From Borreliella mayonii (GTDB taxonomy: Bacteria; Spirochaetota; Spirochaetia; Borreliales; Borreliaceae): a stretch of DNA of 53,359 nt. The stretch spans positions 1-53,359 of the forward strand of contig NZ_CP015795.1 in the NCBI RefSeq assembly GCF_001945665.1, read 5' to 3'. The notes under the pieces are model-generated. The model saw only the letters and a list, made by a program, of their open reading frames with translations. It had not been told where the DNA came from and searched no databases. The position numbers were made by a program, and so were the translations under genes. Positions 18,631 to 27,842 of this stretch are shown here, in pieces. Every line of letters starts with the position of its first letter. The stretch's first letter is position 1.

Positions 18631-19164
18631 ATGATATTTAAAAATAGAAAAGAAGAATATTTTTTTTTATTTAAAAAAGGTTTAAAAGATTTAGACATTG
18701 CTCAAATTTTAGGTGTTAGTGAATCTTTTGTAGCAAAAACCCGAAACAAATATTTTAAATCAGGCGATTCTTTTTGTAAAAAGAACTGTTTTTCTAGCGC
18801 TAGCGACTCAGCAGCAGAAAGCATCTCTAAAACATCTTTTAATGAGGATAATTTTAACAACTTGGTACTAATTGCTACAAAAAAGGCTTGTGAGTTGGAA
18901 AATGCTAAAAATGAGACTGAAAGGTTATTTTACGAGACAGTTTGTTCTTTTATTGATTCTTATCACAGATATAAAAATCTCAGTTTAGCGCCAATAAAAA
19001 AATATGCATTAATCTTGGATTTAAAAATTAGTAAACTTCAAAGCGAGATTAGCGCCAATAAAAAAAGGGGTCTTAAAGGCCAGGAAAGCCTTGAGGCAGA
19101 GCTTGCCGATAAGATTAAAAAAGAGAGAGAAGAGGCTGAAAAAAGCTTATTACTATTTGCATGA
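18631..19164 (+). CDS. DUF603 protein, likely small terminase subunit (BBA30-like)
   Basis: This 177-residue protein fits the Borrelia DUF603 family. Residues about 12-40 (KKGLKDLDIAQILGVSESFV) form a helix-turn-helix, followed by an Asn/Ser linker and a long charged helix (about 120-170). A DNA-binding small protein directly before a large terminase gene is the usual place for the small terminase subunit, so I infer that role. The stop overlaps the ATG of a 23-residue frame. No strong ribosome site precedes the start. The gene is intact although its terminase partner is broken. Confidence 0.65.
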   Translation: MIFKNRKEEYFFLFKKGLKDLDIAQILGVSESFVAKTRNKYFKSGDSFCKKNCFSSASDSAAESISKTSFNEDNFNNLVLIATKKACELENAKNETERLFYETVCSFIDSYHRYKNLSLAPIKKYALILDLKISKLQSEISANKKRGLKGQESLEAELADKIKKEREEAEKSLLLFA

Positions 19165-19232
19165 GAGAGGATTTTGATGCTCTTGTTAAGCTTAAATCTG
19201 TTTTAAGTGGTAAGAATTTAAAATTGGAGTAA
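19161..19232 (+). CDS. Very short frame coupling DUF603 and terminase
   Basis: ATG 19161 overlaps the DUF603 stop in ATGA and opens 23 codons (MREDFDALVKLKSVLSGKNL plus 3), ending at TAA 19230. The overlap suggests translation coupling, and its end (TTGGAGTAA) supplies the GGAG ribosome site of the terminase gene. It may be a real micro-gene or only a coupling leader. Confidence 0.4.
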   Translation: MREDFDALVKLKSVLSGKNLKLE

Positions 19233-19235
19233 AAT

Positions 19236-20594
19236 TTGAAATTTTCAAGATCCTTAACATTTCTCAATCTTCAGAAAAAGTTTAAAAATAAGTTTAATAT
19301 TAACATTTTGGATTATATTAAGCCAAAATCAACCAACATTTGTTTTAAAGATTTTGAAAATAAATACTTGACTGCTAAGCAAAAAGAAGTGCTTTTTGAT
19401 ATAGAAAGTCACAATTATTCAAAAGTAATATTTAGTGGCGGGATTGCAAGTGGAAAGACGTTTTTAGCCTCATATCTGCTTATTAAAAAGCTGATTGAAA
19501 AAAAATCTTTTTATGAGTAAGATACTAATAATTTTATTATAGGCAATTCTATTGGCTTGTTAATGACAAATACCATAAAGCAAATAGAGAAAATTTGTGG
19601 TTTGTTAGGAATTGATTATCAGAAAAAGAAAAGTGGTCAGTCTTTTTGTAAAATAGCAGGTCTTAAGCTTAGTATTTATGGGGGGGGGGGAAACAGAGAT
19701 TCTTTTTCTAGGATTCGTGGGGGTAATAGTGCAATAATTTATGTAAATGAAGCAACAGTAATTCACAGAGAAACTTTGCTTGAGGTAATTAAAAGGCTTA
19801 GAAAGGGTAAAGAGATTATTATTTTTGATACAAACCCGGAAAGCCCAGCTCACTATTTTAAAACAGACTATATTGAAAATATAGATGTTTTTAAAACATA
19901 TAATTTTACAACGTACGACAACCCTTTAAATTCAGCAGATTTTATTCAAACTCAAGAGAAACTTTATAAACATTTTCCTGCTTATAAGGCTCGTGTGCTT
20001 TACGGAGAGTGGATTTTAAATGAATCTACACTATTTAATGAAATGATTTTCAATCAAGATTATGAATTTAAAAGCCCAATAATGTACATTGATCCTGCAT
20101 TCTCAGTAGGCGGCGGAGACAATACGGCTGTTTGTGTTTTAGAGCGCACTTTTGAGAAATTTTATGCATATATTTATCAAGATTAAAAACCAGTAAGCGA
20201 TAGTTTAATGCTTGGTTCTATTCAAGTTTTAATAGAAAATTTTAATGTAAATACTGTTTACATTGAGGAGAGAGATAGTATCAAAGGGGATGGAATTTTA
20301 ACTAAAGCAATTCTTTTCCTAAGAAACAAGAGTATTAATTATTTTAAAGTTGCCCCAATAAAACCCTTAAGCAATAAATTTAAAAGAATATGTGCTCTTA
20401 TTCCTTTGTTTGAAAGCCGCAAAATAGAATTTTTAAAAATAATAAGTAAAAATGTAGTATCTGATATTTACAGCTACAAAGGAGACGGCAAAACAAAAGA
20501 TGATGCACTTGATTCTCTTGCAAATGCTTATCTTCTTTTGAAGCTAAATTATAAAGAAAAATTATTTCATTTAGGCAAGTTTAAATATTTATAA
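19236..20594 (+). pseudogene. Large terminase subunit broken by two in-frame stops (BBA31/32 region)
   Basis: One reading frame from TTG 19236 to 20594 (452 codons) encodes a PBSX-type phage terminase large subunit, but TAA codons interrupt it at 19518 and 20184. Segment 1 holds the Walker A motif SGGIASGKT. Segment 2 holds the Walker B-like IIYVNEA and the nuclease start MYIDPAFSVGGGDNTA. Segment 3 holds the nuclease end KTKDDALDSLANAY. All three remain in the same frame with no indel shift. A run of 11 G at 19680-19690 codes for glycines. The enzyme would have packaged phage DNA; in this form it cannot be made whole without stop suppression. Confidence 0.85.
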
Positions 20595-21159
20595 TTTGAT
20601 CTATATTTTTATTTATAAATTTAAGTTTGTTGTGATTAATAATTATTTAAAAAGTTTTTGTTCTGATTTTGCTAAAAATTTCTTTTTACCTTAAATCTAG
20701 GCTAAAGCAATATTAAATAAATTTTAAAACAATTAAAATATTATTTTAAAAATACAATAATTTGTAAAAAATAGAAGACCAATATTTAATCTTTTAAAAG
20801 TTTTGAAAAAAATTTTTTTAAAGCTTAATTTTTTGGGAAATATTATTGATATGATTTATAATTTACTTTTTATTATTTTTTATTTTAAGGAGTTGCCACG
20901 AAAAGCAGATTTTTTTATGCTTGTTATCAAGTCTTAATTTTTTTTAATTGTAATGCTTTTACACAGACTTAATGGTGACTTTAAAAAAAATAGCTAGAAT
21001 TTAAAATATTTTGAGCAATTTGCTTTTTAAAAAGAGAATTTATTTTGCATCAATTTTGATTAGATTTTATTTTATTAAGTTTGCTAAATCTGTTAGCGCA
21101 AGGTATTTTTAAAATTTATTTATTAAATCTATTCAAATGTATTTCAAGGAGAGAGAAAT
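20595..21159. other. Noncoding AT-rich gap with a possible dead lipoprotein start
   Basis: No intact gene. At 20887-20974 a perfect AAGGAG is followed by ACG where a start codon would be expected, and then 24 codons reading KSRFFYACYQVLIFFNCNAF, like a lipoprotein leader, before TAA. It may be a gene lost by an ATG to ACG change. The end of the gap holds AAGGAGAG for the next gene. Confidence 0.35.
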
Positions 21160-21354
21160 ATGAGAATGGCTGGGTTTCTTTTTTTTTTAATGTGTCTTTT
21201 AAGTTGCAGTTCTTTTAATAAATTGGGCAATAAAAGCTTATTGTCCAAAAATAAGCAAAAAGTCTCGAATTATAACAAAGAATATTATCAGAAAAACAGA
21301 GAAAAACTTAAATTAAGAGCTAGAGAGCGATATCGCAGAAACAGAAAAAGTTAA
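21160..21354 (+). CDS. Small basic lipoprotein of 64 residues
   Basis: The leader MRMAGFLFFLMCLLSC gives a lipobox Cys16. The mature part is only 48 residues and extremely basic, with KEYYQKNREKLKLRARERYR. This kind of Tyr-Tyr-x-Lys-Asn-Arg-Glu-Lys motif is common in small phage-associated proteins with an HNH-like or DNA-binding flavour, and is unusual on a lipoprotein. AAGGAGAGAGAAAT precedes the ATG. It lies between the terminase remnant and a BBA33-like gene. I do not recognise a named homolog. Confidence 0.65.
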   Translation: MRMAGFLFFLMCLLSCSSFNKLGNKSLLSKNKQKVSNYNKEYYQKNREKLKLRARERYRRNRKS

Positions 21355-21519
21355 ATTGACTAGAAAGAATTAAACTTATTAAATATTTTAAAATACTTTT
21401 AATATTAAGCAATGTATTTAAATTGATTGGTGGATTTATGTAAAAGATGTGTGGTTTTTAGTTATTTGAAATAATTTTTTGCTTTTGAAATAAATTAAAT
21501 TTTAATTAGGAGAATATAC

Positions 21520-22059
21520 ATGAAGAGATATATTTATGTATATATATTTGCAATAATAGTAAATTCTTATTATTTAAATGATTTTTCTAATATGGAAAAA
21601 AGCAATTTTAATAAATATGATTTAAATTTTTCTAAGCTTTCTTTATCTGAAAGAGAAAATGCTATTTTAAAAATTCAAAGAAAATTTAAAAGTTTAACTG
21701 ATAAAATAAGTTCTAGAATATCTAATTATAGCGAGATTAAAGTTAGCAATTTTTTTAGCGAATCTAGTGAACAAAAAATTAATCTTTTAAATAAAATTTT
21801 AGAGATTTTAAAAGTACAACACGGGTTGATGGAAAAAAGTAGCAATAGTTTAAGCAAGCTTAGCATGTTAAGTGGAAGCAATTCTGCTATTCTTGATCCA
21901 CAGCCAGAATTGAAACTTTTAAATCAAAAATATTCAGATATAGATGAAAAACTGAGAGAAATATGTAATTACATTCTTAGTAACAGTATTGACTTTAATA
22001 AGGTTTTAAAGGATTTGGTTTATTTAAAAGAGAGCTCTTTAGCACTAATACAAAAATAA
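21520..22059 (+). CDS. BBA33-like exported protein without lipobox cysteine
   Basis: This 179-residue protein occupies the BBA33 position, just before oppA5. BBA33 of B. burgdorferi is described as a collagen-binding lipoprotein needed for mammalian infection. Here residues 1-16 form a hydrophobic leader reading IFAIIVNS followed by Tyr-Tyr (TAT TAT) rather than the expected Cys. The rest is helical and Ser/Lys/Leu-rich, with no Cys until CNYIL near residue 148. AGGAGAATAT precedes the ATG. If the first Tyr replaces the lipobox Cys, the protein would be unlipidated and may remain periplasmic or inner-membrane-anchored. Family assignment rests on position and length. Confidence 0.65.
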   Translation: MKRYIYVYIFAIIVNSYYLNDFSNMEKSNFNKYDLNFSKLSLSERENAILKIQRKFKSLTDKISSRISNYSEIKVSNFFSESSEQKINLLNKILEILKVQHGLMEKSSNSLSKLSMLSGSNSAILDPQPELKLLNQKYSDIDEKLREICNYILSNSIDFNKVLKDLVYLKESSLALIQK

Positions 22060-22060
22060 G

Positions 22061-22106
22061 TTTTTTATAAATAGAGTCATTAATTTTTGACTCTATTTAT
22101 AAAAAA
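22061..22106. terminator. Bidirectional terminator between BBA33-like gene and oppA5
   Basis: Arms of 19 bp, TTTTTTATAAATAGAGTCA (22061-22079) and TGACTCTATTTATAAAAAA (22088-22106), are perfect complements, with T/A runs at both ends. It sits between convergent genes. Confidence 0.9.
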
Positions 22107-22110
22107 GCAT

Positions 22111-23706
22111 TTATTCTTCTAAAGGTTTTATTTCTGATATGGCAAATCTTTCTGAATTGTTTGTATTCCATCCTGTCCATTTATCATTTTTAAAAAGATA
22201 GTTTCCCGCAACACTGTATATTGGAATTATTGGATAATCATTTTCAATAATTATTTCTTCTATTTTTTTTAATATTTCTAATCTGAGTTTTTCATCCACT
22301 TCAAGATCAGATTTGCTTATCAGCTCGTCAAGTTCAGGATTTGAATATCCGTAAGATACAAAATGTGAACTTTTAGTTTCAAATAAATTAAAGAATGCCA
22401 TGGGATCTAAATAATCTCCTTGCCAGGACCTTACTGAGATCTCATATTGGCCTTTTAAAATATTTGATATGTGGTTAGCCCATGTTTCAGGTTCAATTGC
22501 TACATCAATATTTAAAACTTTTTTCCATTGGCTTTGAATAAAATTAGCAACTTCTTTTTCAAGATCATCTTTATTGTATTTTATTGTAAGAGTTGGAAAA
22601 TTTTTCCCATCCGGATATCCAGCTTCAGCTAAAAGTTTTTCTGCTTTTCGTGGGTTGTATGGCTTTAGCCTTTTCCCGTAATTATAGTTGTTAATGTTTG
22701 GACTTATTTTTCTTGTTGCTTTAAAGTTGTTATCAAGCACTCTGTAAACCAATGTTTCTCTATCAACTGCAAGAGATAATGCTTCTCTTACTTTTGCATT
22801 GTCAAGAGGTTTGACATTTGTGTTTAATGAGAAAAACCCAATTTGGTTAATGTCAGATGAATAAAAATCTTCTCTTAAGATAAGCTCATTAATAAGGTTT
22901 AAGGGGATATTATTAAAAATAGCATCAATTTCATTGTGCTCATACATGCTGTAAATTCTGCGAGCGTCATTTATGGTAACAAATATAAGCTCATTAATAT
23001 CAACGTTTTTAGCATCATAAAATTTTTTATTCTTTTCAAGAGATATTTCTTCGTTTAAGATTCTTCTTTTTAACTTAAAAGGTCCGCTTGTAACCATGTT
23101 TTCCGAGTTTGTCCATTTATTTCCAAACTTTTTAACAACGTGAGTAGGAATAGGCATAAATATTGGGTGTGTAAGCATATCAAGAAAATATATTGTTGGG
23201 CTAGAGAGAGTTATTTCTAGAGTTTGCTCATTAATCACCTTTACTCCAACTTCATCTGCATTTAATTTTGTTTCGTAAAATTCTTTTGCATTTTTTATCT
23301 TTGATATTAATAGGTTAATATTTGGCACATTAAGCTCATTTTCTAAGGCCATTATGTAAGAGTCTCTAATAGTGCTTGCTGTTATTTTAACGCCATCACT
23401 CCAATAAATGTCGTCTCTTAAATAGAACGTATAGCAAGTATTGTCATAAGAAATGTCCCAATTTTTTGCAAGTCCTGGCCTGTATCCACCTGTTTTAGGA
23501 TCACCCCTTAAAAGCCCGATAAATAGTTCGTTTATAATTAAATTGCCCAATCTATCGCTACAAAATTGTGGGTCAAGCGATGTTGGTTCGTTTCCAATTC
23601 CAACGCCAAAGACAATATCATCTTTTGCTTTAGAAGTCGTGCACGAGATTACAACAGCAATAATTAATATTAAAATTAATCTCTTATTTTTTATTTTGTT
23701 ATTCAT
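22111..23706 (-). CDS. oppA5: Oligopeptide ABC transporter substrate-binding lipoprotein OppA5 (BBA34)
   Basis: This 531-residue lipoprotein is a family 5 peptide-binding protein. Its leader ends VVISCT (Cys22). Family features include GIGNEPTSLDPQFCSDR at the N-lobe start, YTFYLRDDIYWSDG, and VREALSLAVDRETLV. It delivers oligopeptides to the chromosomal OppBCDF permease. Borrelia has five OppA paralogs with different expression; the lp54 copy is known to be under RpoS control. Upstream is GAGGAGATGG before the ATG. The gene is single and convergent with the BBA33-like gene. Full length and no damage seen. Confidence 0.95.
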   Translation of the reverse strand: MNNKIKNKRLILILIIAVVISCTTSKAKDDIVFGVGIGNEPTSLDPQFCSDRLGNLIINELFIGLLRGDPKTGGYRPGLAKNWDISYDNTCYTFYLRDDIYWSDGVKITASTIRDSYIMALENELNVPNINLLISKIKNAKEFYETKLNADEVGVKVINEQTLEITLSSPTIYFLDMLTHPIFMPIPTHVVKKFGNKWTNSENMVTSGPFKLKRRILNEEISLEKNKKFYDAKNVDINELIFVTINDARRIYSMYEHNEIDAIFNNIPLNLINELILREDFYSSDINQIGFFSLNTNVKPLDNAKVREALSLAVDRETLVYRVLDNNFKATRKISPNINNYNYGKRLKPYNPRKAEKLLAEAGYPDGKNFPTLTIKYNKDDLEKEVANFIQSQWKKVLNIDVAIEPETWANHISNILKGQYEISVRSWQGDYLDPMAFFNLFETKSSHFVSYGYSNPELDELISKSDLEVDEKLRLEILKKIEEIIIENDYPIIPIYSVAGNYLFKNDKWTGWNTNNSERFAISEIKPLEE

Positions 23707-24233
23707 TTTTCCATCTCCTCATGGCATTTTAGTATTTTATAGCAAATTATATTGCAATATATTTTTTTAAAATACATTTTATACTGTTGGTAAATACTCC
23801 AATAAGCCTGTTGTTTTTTGTTTATTTGTGAAATTAAAAGGTTTTAGCTTATTTTTAATGCAATTAAAGCTTTCAATTAAAGCTTGAGATTTAGCAAAGA
23901 ATATTCTTTATTTAAAGGGAAAAGACGAAAAAAGAGACACATTATTAGCTTTAAAACTACAAATAGAGCCTTAAGGCTCTATTTGTAGTTTTAAAGAAGT
24001 TTTCAATGAATTGTTGATTTATAACAATAGAAAAATATATATCTCTCTTTGTTTTTTCCAAATAAAATTTAAATCTTTATTTAGGTGTTGGGACCTTTAA
24101 AGTAAATAAAAATTTAAGTTTTAATTTCCTTTTTATTATTAAAGAATAAAAAATTAAAGAGATTGATTTTTTATATATCTTGAAAAATCTAGAAAATGAA
24201 CTATAATTACGACTTATTTTAGCGGAGGTTTTG
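23707..24233. other. Divergent regulatory region with a 48-bp palindrome
   Basis: This gap between the divergent oppA5 and BBA36 genes holds both promoters and the large palindrome at 23949-23996. For BBA36, a possible -10 is TATAAT at about 24202-24207. No gene is visible. Confidence 0.5.
23949..23996. repeat. Perfect 48-bp palindrome
   Basis: The 24-base half-sites, running inward from CTTTAAAACTACAAATAG to the centre GCCTT/AAGGC between 23972 and 23973, are exact reverse complements with no spacer. Found between divergent genes, so it is not an obvious terminator for either. The core CTACAAATAGAG recurs in the terminator at 1815-1856. Confidence 0.85.
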
Positions 24234-24872
24234 ATGCAAAGGATAAATATTTTATTAATGTTATTAGCGGTGTTTTCTTGTAAACAGTTTTGCGATGTTA
24301 AGTCGCTTACAGAAATTGATTATGGGGATGGCATTCCTATTGTTGTTAGCGATGTAGTTAAAGATTCGTTTGTCAAAGAGATTTCTTTAACTCCCAAGGA
24401 AGCTGAAAAGTTAGAGACTTTAAAGGTCTTTTTAAAAGATGCAATGGATTCTAATGGTAGAGAAGACAATTTAAAAGCTGTGTACGAGAAATCTTATAAA
24501 GAATTTTTTGATTGGCTTTCTAAGGATGTTAATAAGCAAAAAGAGTTTGTAAGCTTTTTTGACAATATTTCTAGCATTTTATCTAAAGCAGTAGATGCAA
24601 GCAAAAAGCAAAGACCTACCGAGCAGCAATCTTTAGGCTTTAAAGAATATGTTTGTTACAAAATCAAAAATAGCAAAGGCGGGGCTTTAAGTTTATTCTT
24701 TCAAAAGGTAGCTGATGCATTTGGTGTTGATGAGTACAAAAATGGAAATGATGAGAGTGTTAAAAAACCTGAGAAATGTAATGAAGAGATTTTTAAAGTA
24801 ATTAAAAGAGTGTTTACCCAAAGCGAGAGTAACAACGAATTGAAAAATTTAGAAAATTGTGCAAATGTTTAA
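24234..24872 (+). CDS. BBA36-like lipoprotein
   Basis: This 212-residue predicted lipoprotein corresponds to BBA36. The leader ends AVFSCK (Cys16). A tether (about 20-50) precedes a helical domain with EAEKLETLKVFLKDAMD and FFDWLSKDVNKQKEFVSFF. Three cysteines lie in the C-terminal half (CYKIK, KCNEE, ENCAN). I start at the second of two adjacent candidates (ATG 24234, not TTG 24231) because GGAGG lies 5 nt before it. RpoS-dependent expression is reported for B31. Function unknown. A terminator follows at 24893. Confidence 0.8.
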   Translation: MQRINILLMLLAVFSCKQFCDVKSLTEIDYGDGIPIVVSDVVKDSFVKEISLTPKEAEKLETLKVFLKDAMDSNGREDNLKAVYEKSYKEFFDWLSKDVNKQKEFVSFFDNISSILSKAVDASKKQRPTEQQSLGFKEYVCYKIKNSKGGALSLFFQKVADAFGVDEYKNGNDESVKKPEKCNEEIFKVIKRVFTQSESNNELKNLENCANV

Positions 24873-24892
24873 ATATTTGAGATATGCTTTTT

Positions 24893-24926
24893 ATAAAGAC
24901 AGGTTCTAGTGAGAACTTGTCTTTAT
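24893..24926 (+). terminator. Terminator after the BBA36-like gene
   Basis: ATAAAGACAGGTTCT (24893-24907) pairs with AGAACTTGTCTTTAT (24912-24926), one G-T pair, followed by ACTTTTT. Confidence 0.85.
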
Positions 24927-24976
24927 ACTTTTTAAACGACTTTTAAGGACTTTTAAGATTATATCTTTATTAGGGT

Positions 24977-25585
24977 ATGAGTGATAATAGCAACAACGCA
25001 AAGATCAATTTTCAAGATTTTAAATTTAATAATGTTGAATTTGCCAAAGAATTATCAATCCGGGTTATTAATTCTGCTTTAGAAGTAGAGACTAATTTAG
25101 ATGAAATTTTAAAGACAAAGAATTTGCATGATGCTCATTTAAGGGTCCAAAAATCAAAATCAAGACTTATTTCTACGATTAATCTAGCTAAAAAGCTAAA
25201 CAATTATCTACTCTTAGAATTTGATAAAATTCCTGATCTTGATATTCCTGTAACATTTAGCATTGTTGACAAGATTTTAAAAGTATTTTATTGGACAATA
25301 GTCAATTTTGATTCTCATACAGTAAGTGAAATTGAATTAATAGGGCTAAAAGAGATTGATTTTTTAAATGAAGATGAAGAAGGAATAAAATCAGCTGAAG
25401 AAGAGATTAGTAGTATTAAAAATTCAAAGAAAAGAGAATTTCTCTGTGAGCTACTTTTAGTTATTAAATCTACATTTCAAGCAGATAGGGCCTTAATAAA
25501 AGCAATAAGAGCATCCCTTTTAGCGACAGCTTTTATTGCTCAACGGGGAATAGAAGGCAAGCAAATTTTATTTTTTTATGTTTAG
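24977..25585 (+). CDS. BBA37-like protein of unknown function
   Basis: This 202-residue protein has no signal peptide or membrane segment and is predicted soluble and mostly helical (for example LRVQKSKSRLISTINLAKKL near residue 55). It corresponds to BBA37 by position. A very acidic stretch (FLNEDEEGIKSAEEEISS) lies near residues 133-150. The upstream ribosome site is weak (TAGGGT directly before ATG), so the start is less certain than others. It is flanked by its own terminator and that of BBA36, so it is probably monocistronic. It stands between the accessory lipoproteins and the phage head genes. Confidence 0.7.
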   Translation: MSDNSNNAKINFQDFKFNNVEFAKELSIRVINSALEVETNLDEILKTKNLHDAHLRVQKSKSRLISTINLAKKLNNYLLLEFDKIPDLDIPVTFSIVDKILKVFYWTIVNFDSHTVSEIELIGLKEIDFLNEDEEGIKSAEEEISSIKNSKKREFLCELLLVIKSTFQADRALIKAIRASLLATAFIAQRGIEGKQILFFYV

Positions 25586-25619
25586 TTTAAGTTAATTGGA
25601 TTTTCTGTATTTCAATATT

Positions 25620-25649
25620 AAAAGGTAGAGAAACAGCTCTCTACCTTTT
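25620..25649 (+). terminator. Terminator after the BBA37-like gene
   Basis: AAAAGGTAGAG (25620-25630) pairs with CTCTACCTTTT (25639-25649), followed by TTAATATT. The stem extends outward through AATATT with one bulged base. Confidence 0.85.
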
Positions 25650-25924
25650 TAATATTTATTGGGATTGGATAAAGTATTAATTTTCTTTTTAATATCATTT
25701 TACAATGTCTATCTTTTAACAATGCGAGCAAAAGTAAGCAGAATATTTTGTAAGTTTTACTTACATTCTTTAATTAATATTAGCATAAATACTCTAAAAC
25801 ATATTAGTTTTTTATAAAATTTTAAACGAATTTTAATATTTATATTTTGTATATTATTATTTAATAATAATTATCAAATAATAATAATTTGTATAAAAAA
25901 CTGTTTTTGATATAATAATGTATA

Positions 25925-27165
25925 ATGATATTTAAAAAAATGATTAACGAATTTAAAATGGAAATAAAAAACAATAAATCTAAAATCAATCCTGTTAATG
26001 TTTACAGATATTCAATTTTTTTTAGGAATTACATAGATAGTACAGCAGAAGATGCGCTTAAGAATGGAATTAATTTAAGCTTGCTTGAAATGTCTTGCTT
26101 AAAAGAAGGTAGCAGTCTCTTATAAGTTTAAAGGTACAGCTAAAAGAAGCTCTTCTTGAAGCAATGATAAGCTATAGATTTAATGGAGCAGACTATATTT
26201 TAGTAAAACCCAAAAGTGAAGATGAAGATTTAAGCAAAAAGGTTAACAGTGAATTACCCACAGGTTTTAAATATTTAGATTTTCAAAAAATTATTAACAA
26301 AAGAGATTCTAATTACATAGAATATTTCTCTAGTTCAAAAGATTTAGATGGTTTTGAGAGAGCAAGGGTTGTAAAAATAGATAAAAGCAGAGTAATAATT
26401 TATGAAAATTATGATTATGTTTTAGGCACTCACGAACCCGCTTATACGCAAAGCTTACTGCTTAACATTTGTCTTTTAGAGCAAATTTATTTAGAAATAG
26501 AAAAAAGAATAAGAAATTATAATTTTTTGTTTTATAAAGATGAACATTTAGTAGGGCTTGTTGAATCATTAGAGATTGTAAAAGAAGAAATTAATATTTT
26601 GGCAAACAGTAAAGACAAAATATTTTCTACTTTTTTTAAAGCTCAAGAGCCAAATAAAACTTTTCAAGCATTAAGTAGCGTTTCTGATCAGCTTAGCAGA
26701 GAGCTTAGCAAGATTAAAAGCACTCTAAATAATGATGGAATTTTTTATACAGCATCAGAGAATGCGTGCCTTGAAGTAATAAAATATGATTTAGAGTCTT
26801 TAAAAGACGCATTTGAACTTGTTAAAGCAAAAATTGGAGCTGATACTAAAGAGCCTTTAACTAGAAGTTTTAATGAGCAAGTAAAAGGACTTGGTAGTAG
26901 CGGCAAGGGAGACAAAAGCAATTATTATGATTATTTAAAAGGTGTACAAGAATCTGTTTCTAATGCGTGCAATCTCAAGCTTAACAAATATTACAGATTA
27001 AATTTGAAGTTTAATGAGCTTGAAGCTTTAAGCTATGAGCAAAGACTTGAGAGGGATAATTTGCTTCTTGATGTTTATTTTAAATATTTAAAGCTAATTA
27101 AAAATGAAAATCTAAGCGACAAGGCAAAAGAAAATCTAAAAGAACAATTAAGTTTAGTTATTTAA
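25925..27165 (+). pseudogene. Decayed phage portal-type gene (DUF1073-like, BBA38 region)
   Basis: The first 66 codons (25925-26125) and the remaining 333 codons (26164-27165) are out of frame. In between, KVQLKEALLEAMISYRFNG continues the downstream frame without a start of its own, and about two shifts are needed near 26110-26135. The full product would be about 410 residues, and the position before scaffold and capsid genes matches the cp32 portal. N-terminal features such as VYRYSIFFRNYIDSTAEDAL fit a portal-like protein. The assignment is by position and general resemblance to DUF1073 portals. The downstream frame could still give a 333-residue fragment. Confidence 0.65.
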
Positions 27166-27176
27166 AAGGAGTAATT

Positions 27177-27773
27177 ATGAAAAAAATAGCTTCAAGCGCA
27201 GACAAAGACAACCAATAAGATTTAAAAGAGTCTAAAATCAAAAACAATGAAATTTTAAGCGATGCTTTGATTGATGAGTTTTTAGAATATAAAAATCTCA
27301 AAAGTGCAAGTAATAACTTAACTGATAATTTTTCTCACAATGACTTAAGAGAATCTGTTGAGATAAATAAACTTGCAAATAATAATTTAAGTTTTGAATA
27401 CAATACAGAAAATCTTTTAGCAAATGGGTATTCTTTTAAAGAGGTTGTCAAAGGACAAGCTGAAGAGCTTATTAGAAAGTATGTAAAATCAGCTCAAATA
27501 TTAGCAGTAGCTGGAACTGACAACCTTGATAAGATTGACTTACGTTCCCGTGCAATACTAATAAGAGTTGCAAAGACTAACATTAATCAGAACAAAAATT
27601 CAGAAAATTCATACAAAGTAATAAATTTTCAAGGAATAAAAGTAGATCAAAAAAATAATTTAAGATCTGAGAATGTTTTTTTTAACACATATCATGATTT
27701 AAGAAAAGCAATGTTTAATCAATGGGAAGAGCTTAAGAATGAATTTTTTTGTAATAAAAAAGCATTAGCTTAA
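27177..27773 (+). pseudogene. DUF1357 gene with one in-frame stop (scaffold-like)
   Basis: ATG 27177 follows AAGGAG. Codon 14 is TAA (27216-27218), after which the same frame runs open to 27773 and gives VNKLANNNLSF-type sequence typical of DUF1357. Only this nonsense codon separates it from a 198-codon gene. Translation could restart at TTG 27267 and give 168 residues. DUF1357 follows the portal gene in cp32 and may be a scaffold or head-assembly protein. The mature part includes LANGYSFKEVVKGQAEELIR. The in-frame TAA is one of five such events in this window. Confidence 0.7.
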
Positions 27774-27842
27774 ATTATAAAAATTTAAGCTTTTAATGAA
27801 AAATTTAAATAAAAAATTAATTTAAAAAAAAGGAGATTATTA

